From assembly GCA_964493075.1 (NCBI GenBank), contig CAZBNU010000180.1, positions 1 through 8,704 of the forward strand: 8,704 bases of DNA, given 5' to 3'. The position numbers and the translations under genes were made by a program. Below the pieces are notes generated by a model that worked only from the letters and a program-made list of their open reading frames with translations, did not search any database and was not told where the DNA came from. Numbering within the stretch: position 1 is the stretch's first letter; each line of letters begins with the position of its first letter. Of the stretch, positions 6,434-8,704 are shown piece by piece. This DNA comes from SLFT01 sp964493075 (GTDB taxonomy: Bacteria; Hydrogenedentota; Hydrogenedentia; Hydrogenedentales; CAITNO01).

Positions 6434-7966
6434 TCACTTGTCAGGCGCGTAGGCTGGATTGCGTTTACCACCTTCTGCAAAACCACCAAGTTCAGGACGC
6501 ATGCCGCCAAATCGCGGATAACTCTCAAAAATGTCGCCTGTGCCCAGAATCCGTGGGTCCTGCTGCCTCTCCAGTGCGGCATCAAGTTTGGTGCGCAGTT
6601 CCTGTTTAATCGCAGCATATTCCGGCAGGTTGGCAAGATTTTCCATGCAGTCCATGGATGCGTCTACCGCATACAGTTCCTCTTCAGGTCTCTTGCCAAA
6701 AGCGAGTTCAAATAACTGGGCGTGGCTGTCTTTGTTTTCCAGCATGAACTTCTTGGTGGGGCCATCGTCAATATCATAGTAAATGTCCGGGTCGCCGGCA
6801 GGCCACCGGTCTGGCTTGAAATTTCTGATATAAAGGTGATCTTTGCTTCTTATGGCCCGTGCTGGATATCCCCAGTTGTCGTAACGGGCATGGGAATGCC
6901 GTTCACGGCCAAAGGTCACATATTCATTTGATCCCGGGGCGTCAGCGGTCAGGACATCAAGGAAACTGTGTCCGCTCATGGTGTCCGGAACCGGTACGCC
7001 TGCTGCCTGCAGAAAGGTTGGCGCAAAATCCACGAAACTTATCAGGTCGTCGGCGATTCTGCCCTTGGTGGCACAGCCGCCCCATCGCACTGCCAGCGGT
7101 ACGCGTATGCCGTATTCATAGAGATTGGCCTTTGCGCGGGGGAAGGGCATGCCGTTATCGCCGGTAACCACAATGATCGTATTTTCCAGTTCCCCGGCGT
7201 CTTCCAGTTTTTTAAGTATTTCGCCCATCTGTGAATCGAACCACTCCACTTCAAGAAAATAGTCAAGGAAATCTCCACGGACGATTTCGCTGTCGGGCAA
7301 AAAGGAAGGGATAGCCACATTAGTGGGAGTTTTACCTGCTTTTACACCGGATCCTTCTTCATATTTTCGATGGGGCTCATGCCCCCCATACCAGAAACAG
7401 AACGGGGTATCATCTGGACGTTCTTCCAGGAAGGCGTCAAAGTTGGCAGCGTAATCCACGGGGTTTATCCCCTGGTAGGGAACCCGCAACCGCTTACGGT
7501 TATATTCCTTACCTGCCGGATTCTGTTTTCTGCCGCTGCCCCTCCAATCGCCCGGTCCCCAGCCCTTGCCCGTAAACCCAACATGATACCCGGCGCCCGC
7601 AAGCAATTCCGGATAAACCGCAAATTTGGACGGGAACAGACTGCCGTGGGTGCCCGCCTCTTCCAACTGGCCGATGTGACGTCCTGTAAGCGTGGCAGCA
7701 CGGTTCGGTGAGCACTGCGGTGCGGCGCAAAAGGCGTTTTTGAACAGTACACCTTCCTTTGCAATACGATCAAAATTCGGCGTGTGAACTTCGCCCGCGC
7801 CAGCAGCCGAAGCATAAGGCCAGCTCCAGTCGTCCGCAATGGCAAAAAGGATATTGGGGCGCTTTCCGGGCGGTGCGATATTGTTTTCCGAAAAGCCTTT
7901 TGTTCCTGCGAGCATTGTACCCAAAACGCCACAAGAGGTGCGCTGAAGAAAAGAACGTCTGTCCAT
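6434..7966 (-). CDS. Tat-exported sulfatase (type I, formylglycine-dependent; heparan N-sulfatase/arylsulfatase-like)
   Basis: Hydrolyses a sulfate ester or sulfamate on an unknown substrate, probably outside the cytoplasm. The 510-aa protein opens with a twin-arginine signal (DRRSFLQ, residues 2-8, then a short weakly hydrophobic stretch to about 21). Active-site features: metal-binding Asp45-Asp46 in AIADDW, Cys85-Ser-Pro-Asn-Arg89 then AATLTGRH (Cys85 is the residue converted to formylglycine), Lys134 in TGKGWG, His197 in GGHEPH, and Asp270-Asn271 in VTGDNGM. The C-terminal tail (DPRILGTGDIFESYP, 470-484) resembles planctomycete-type heparan N-sulfatase-like proteins. The start at 7966 is chosen over 8017 because AAGGAG (7975-7980) lies 8 nt upstream and the Tat motif begins there. 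It is divergent from a sugar transporter, which suggests a sulfated sugar substrate (inference). No formylglycine-generating enzyme or anaerobic sulfatase maturase is present here. Confidence 0.93.
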   Translation of the reverse strand: MDRRSFLQRTSCGVLGTMLAGTKGFSENNIAPPGKRPNILFAIADDWSWPYASAAGAGEVHTPNFDRIAKEGVLFKNAFCAAPQCSPNRAATLTGRHIGQLEEAGTHGSLFPSKFAVYPELLAGAGYHVGFTGKGWGPGDWRGSGRKQNPAGKEYNRKRLRVPYQGINPVDYAANFDAFLEERPDDTPFCFWYGGHEPHRKYEEGSGVKAGKTPTNVAIPSFLPDSEIVRGDFLDYFLEVEWFDSQMGEILKKLEDAGELENTIIVVTGDNGMPFPRAKANLYEYGIRVPLAVRWGGCATKGRIADDLISFVDFAPTFLQAAGVPVPDTMSGHSFLDVLTADAPGSNEYVTFGRERHSHARYDNWGYPARAIRSKDHLYIRNFKPDRWPAGDPDIYYDIDDGPTKKFMLENKDSHAQLFELAFGKRPEEELYAVDASMDCMENLANLPEYAAIKQELRTKLDAALERQQDPRILGTGDIFESYPRFGGMRPELGGFAEGGKRNPAYAPDK

Positions 7967-8003
7967 GATATCGGCTCCTTGTTTTTTTTTGCTGGAACAC
8001 CAG

Positions 8004-8018
8004 TGTGACAAATTCACA
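8004..8018. promoter_or_regulatory. TGTGA-N5-TCACA palindrome (CRP/FNR-superfamily-like)
   Basis: Perfect 5-bp arms TGTGA and TCACA are separated by CAAAT. The arms are those of a CRP half-site, but the canonical spacer is 6 bp, so this is one base short. It lies between two carbohydrate-related genes, downstream of the candidate sulfatase start site, where binding would repress that direction. Confidence 0.3.
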
Positions 8019-8032
8019 TACTGATTTCAAAC

Positions 8033-8061
8033 ATTATTCCCATAAGTCCCACGAGTCCCAA
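8033..8061 (-). promoter_or_regulatory. Candidate promoter of the sulfatase gene
   Basis: The minus strand has TTGGGA (8056-8061; 4/6 of the -35 consensus), a 17-bp spacer and AATAAT (8033-8038; 5/6 of the -10 consensus). Start would be near 8025. The match is moderate and this phylum's promoter preferences are unknown. Confidence 0.35.
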
Positions 8062-8062
8062 A
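8036..8062. repeat. Three tandem 9-bp imperfect repeats sharing a TCCCA core
   Basis: Units ATTCCCATA, AGTCCCACG and AGTCCCAAA follow each other without a gap, keeping TCCCA at the same place in each. The array spans the spacer of the candidate sulfatase promoter and the -35 region of the transporter promoter, so one protein binding there could affect both genes. Confidence 0.45.
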
Positions 8063-8071
8063 AAAATGTTG

Positions 8072-8077
8072 TATAAT
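8072..8077 (+). promoter_or_regulatory. -10 element of the transporter promoter
   Basis: A perfect TATAAT lies 50 nt upstream of the transporter ATG. No good -35 hexamer sits 16-18 bp upstream; that position falls in the 9-bp repeat array, which suggests activator dependence. Confidence 0.5.
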
Positions 8078-8127
8078 AAAGACCGTGTCAGAAGATACCA
8101 TTACGACCATCCCAGAAGGATCCGACA

Positions 8128-8704
8128 ATGAATACAAGCAACACAACCTCAGACCTGCAGGCGCAAAAAGCGCCCCTAACCGGTTATCTCATGGGTAGCG
8201 CCCTGGTGGCGGCATTGGGCGGATTGCTCTTCGGGTTTGACACGGCAGTCATCAGTGGTGCGGAACAACGCCTGCAGGAATTGTTTCAGCCTGTTGCCGG
8301 AATGAGCGGCAGCGCCCAGGCCTTCTGGCACGGGTTCCTCGTGGCCAGCGCGCTCATTGGCACTATTGTGGGCGCTGTCGCCGTAGGCAAACCTGCGGAC
8401 CGGTATGGACGTCGTGCCGCCATGTTCGGACTCGCCGCCCTTTATTTCGTTTCCGCCGTGGGCAGCGCCTTCGCCTGGGACTGGTATTCTTTCGTGATTT
8501 TCCGGTTCATCGGTGGGCTGGGCGTGGGCGGCGCATCGGTGGTATCGCCCATGTACATTGCCGAAATCTCCCCGGCGCGGATGCGGGGACGGCTCGTTGC
8601 CCTGGCGCAGTTCAACATCGTGCTGGGCATCCTGCTGGCATTCTTCTCCAACTTCGTTATCGGTTCCCTAAATTTGGGTGATCTGGAATGGCGTTGGATG
8701 TTCG
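8128..8704 (+). CDS. MFS sugar transporter, sugar-porter family (partial, 3' end outside the window)
   Basis: The first 192 residues of an inner-membrane sugar:H+ symporter of the XylE/GalP/AraE class, cut by the window end (full members are about 450-500 aa). TM1 spans about 20-43 and contains GGLLFGFDTAVISGA (31-45). The loop 2-3 MFS motif is GKPADRYGRR (87-96). Arg126 begins RFIGGLGVGGASVVSPMYIAE, followed by the sugar-porter motif ISPARMRGRL (147-156). Gln161 matches the sugar-binding glutamine of XylE-like proteins, and WRWM (188-191) is the family motif at the end of the last visible segment. ATG at 8128 has AGAAGGA 7 nt upstream. It is divergent from the sulfatase gene; import of a sugar released by that enzyme or its partners is a reasonable inference. 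Substrate cannot be assigned. Confidence 0.92.
   Translation, partial: MNTSNTTSDLQAQKAPLTGYLMGSALVAALGGLLFGFDTAVISGAEQRLQELFQPVAGMSGSAQAFWHGFLVASALIGTIVGAVAVGKPADRYGRRAAMFGLAALYFVSAVGSAFAWDWYSFVIFRFIGGLGVGGASVVSPMYIAEISPARMRGRLVALAQFNIVLGILLAFFSNFVIGSLNLGDLEWRWMF

Larger units (their letters stand above)
7967..8127. other. 161-bp divergent intergenic region, sulfatase / sugar transporter
   Basis: Holds the sulfatase Shine-Dalgarno (7975-7980) preceded on that strand by an A9 run (7982-7990), a 4-bp hairpin CTGG/CCAG (7992-8003), a TGTGA/TCACA palindrome (8004-8018), candidate promoters for both directions, a triple 9-bp repeat (8036-8062) and the transporter Shine-Dalgarno AGAAGGA ending 7 nt before its ATG. 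Confidence 0.6.

Noticed and set aside
7954..7966. Sulfatase signal as a lipoprotein signal (Cys12)
   Set aside because: Residues before Cys12 (R-T-S) do not fit a lipobox, which needs a hydrophobic residue at -3; the twin-arginine reading is better.
7967..8017. 17-residue extension of the sulfatase (start at 8017)
   Set aside because: It would place a polar, lysine-rich stretch before the Tat motif, and its own ATG has no clear ribosome site, while ATG 7966 has AAGGAG at 8 nt.
8096..8101. TACCAT half-site before the transporter as a fourth TetR operator
   Set aside because: Only one half matches; the expected partner half GGTA is missing, so chance is likely.
8442..8651. 69-aa minus-strand open frame inside the transporter
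   Set aside because: Lies opposite the conserved sugar-porter motifs; an antisense shadow.
1..8704. Defence system, CRISPR array, mobile element or phage genes
   Set aside because: All long frames are accounted for by metabolic, regulatory or transport families, and no direct-repeat array, terminal inverted repeat or transposase motif was found.

Overview
The window carries six protein-coding genes and two compact regulatory intergenic regions. G+C is moderate, Shine-Dalgarno sites are strong (AGGAG or AAGGAG), and translation is standard bacterial. The organism cannot be fixed from the sequence. A Tat-exported sulfatase of a kind abundant in Planctomycetes, Verrucomicrobia, Lentisphaerae and similar heterotrophs, beside a sugar-porter MFS transporter, suggests a Gram-negative degrader of polysaccharides or lipids of that sort. 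This lineage guess is weak.

Positions 1-6433 hold a five-gene unit on the minus strand, read tetR -> acyl-CoA dehydrogenase (FadE5-like) -> MaoC/HtdX-like hydratase -> high-molecular-weight FabG (FabG4-like) -> FadI/FadA2-type thiolase. The first four genes are packed together: a 2-nt gap, a 4-nt gap, then an 8-nt overlap. The thiolase follows after 181 nt. Together they encode one enzyme for each step of a beta-oxidation turn. The middle steps use a MaoC hydratase and an SDR reductase/dehydrogenase, expected to work through (3R)-hydroxyacyl-CoA, instead of the FadB/crotonase S-route. The same four families sit together in Mycobacterium tuberculosis (htdX-fabG4-fadA2-fadE5, Rv0241c-Rv0244c), so this is a conserved module; the local control described here is what looks new.

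A candidate regulatory circuit can be read directly. The tetR promoter (TTGACT, 17-bp spacer, TAAACT) has a near-perfect palindrome, TTACCATACGGTAA, across its spacer and -10 box. A 10/12 copy lies exactly 22 bp (two helical turns) downstream near the predicted transcription start. An 11/12 copy lies about 5 kb away, in the leader of the thiolase gene, next to a 7-bp inverted repeat. The simplest reading is that the TetR protein represses its own operon and separately tunes the thiolase, with release by an acyl-CoA. The ligand is inference.

Positions 6434-8704 hold a second unit: a Tat-signal sulfatase with the C-S-P-N-R active-site motif (minus strand), divergent from a sugar-porter MFS transporter (plus strand) cut by the window end. 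The 161-bp space between them has candidate promoters for both directions, a run of three 9-bp repeats shared by both, and a TGTGA/TCACA palindrome. This looks like a small co-regulated carbohydrate locus, separate from the fatty-acid module.

No tRNA, rRNA, CRISPR array, insertion sequence or phage gene was seen.
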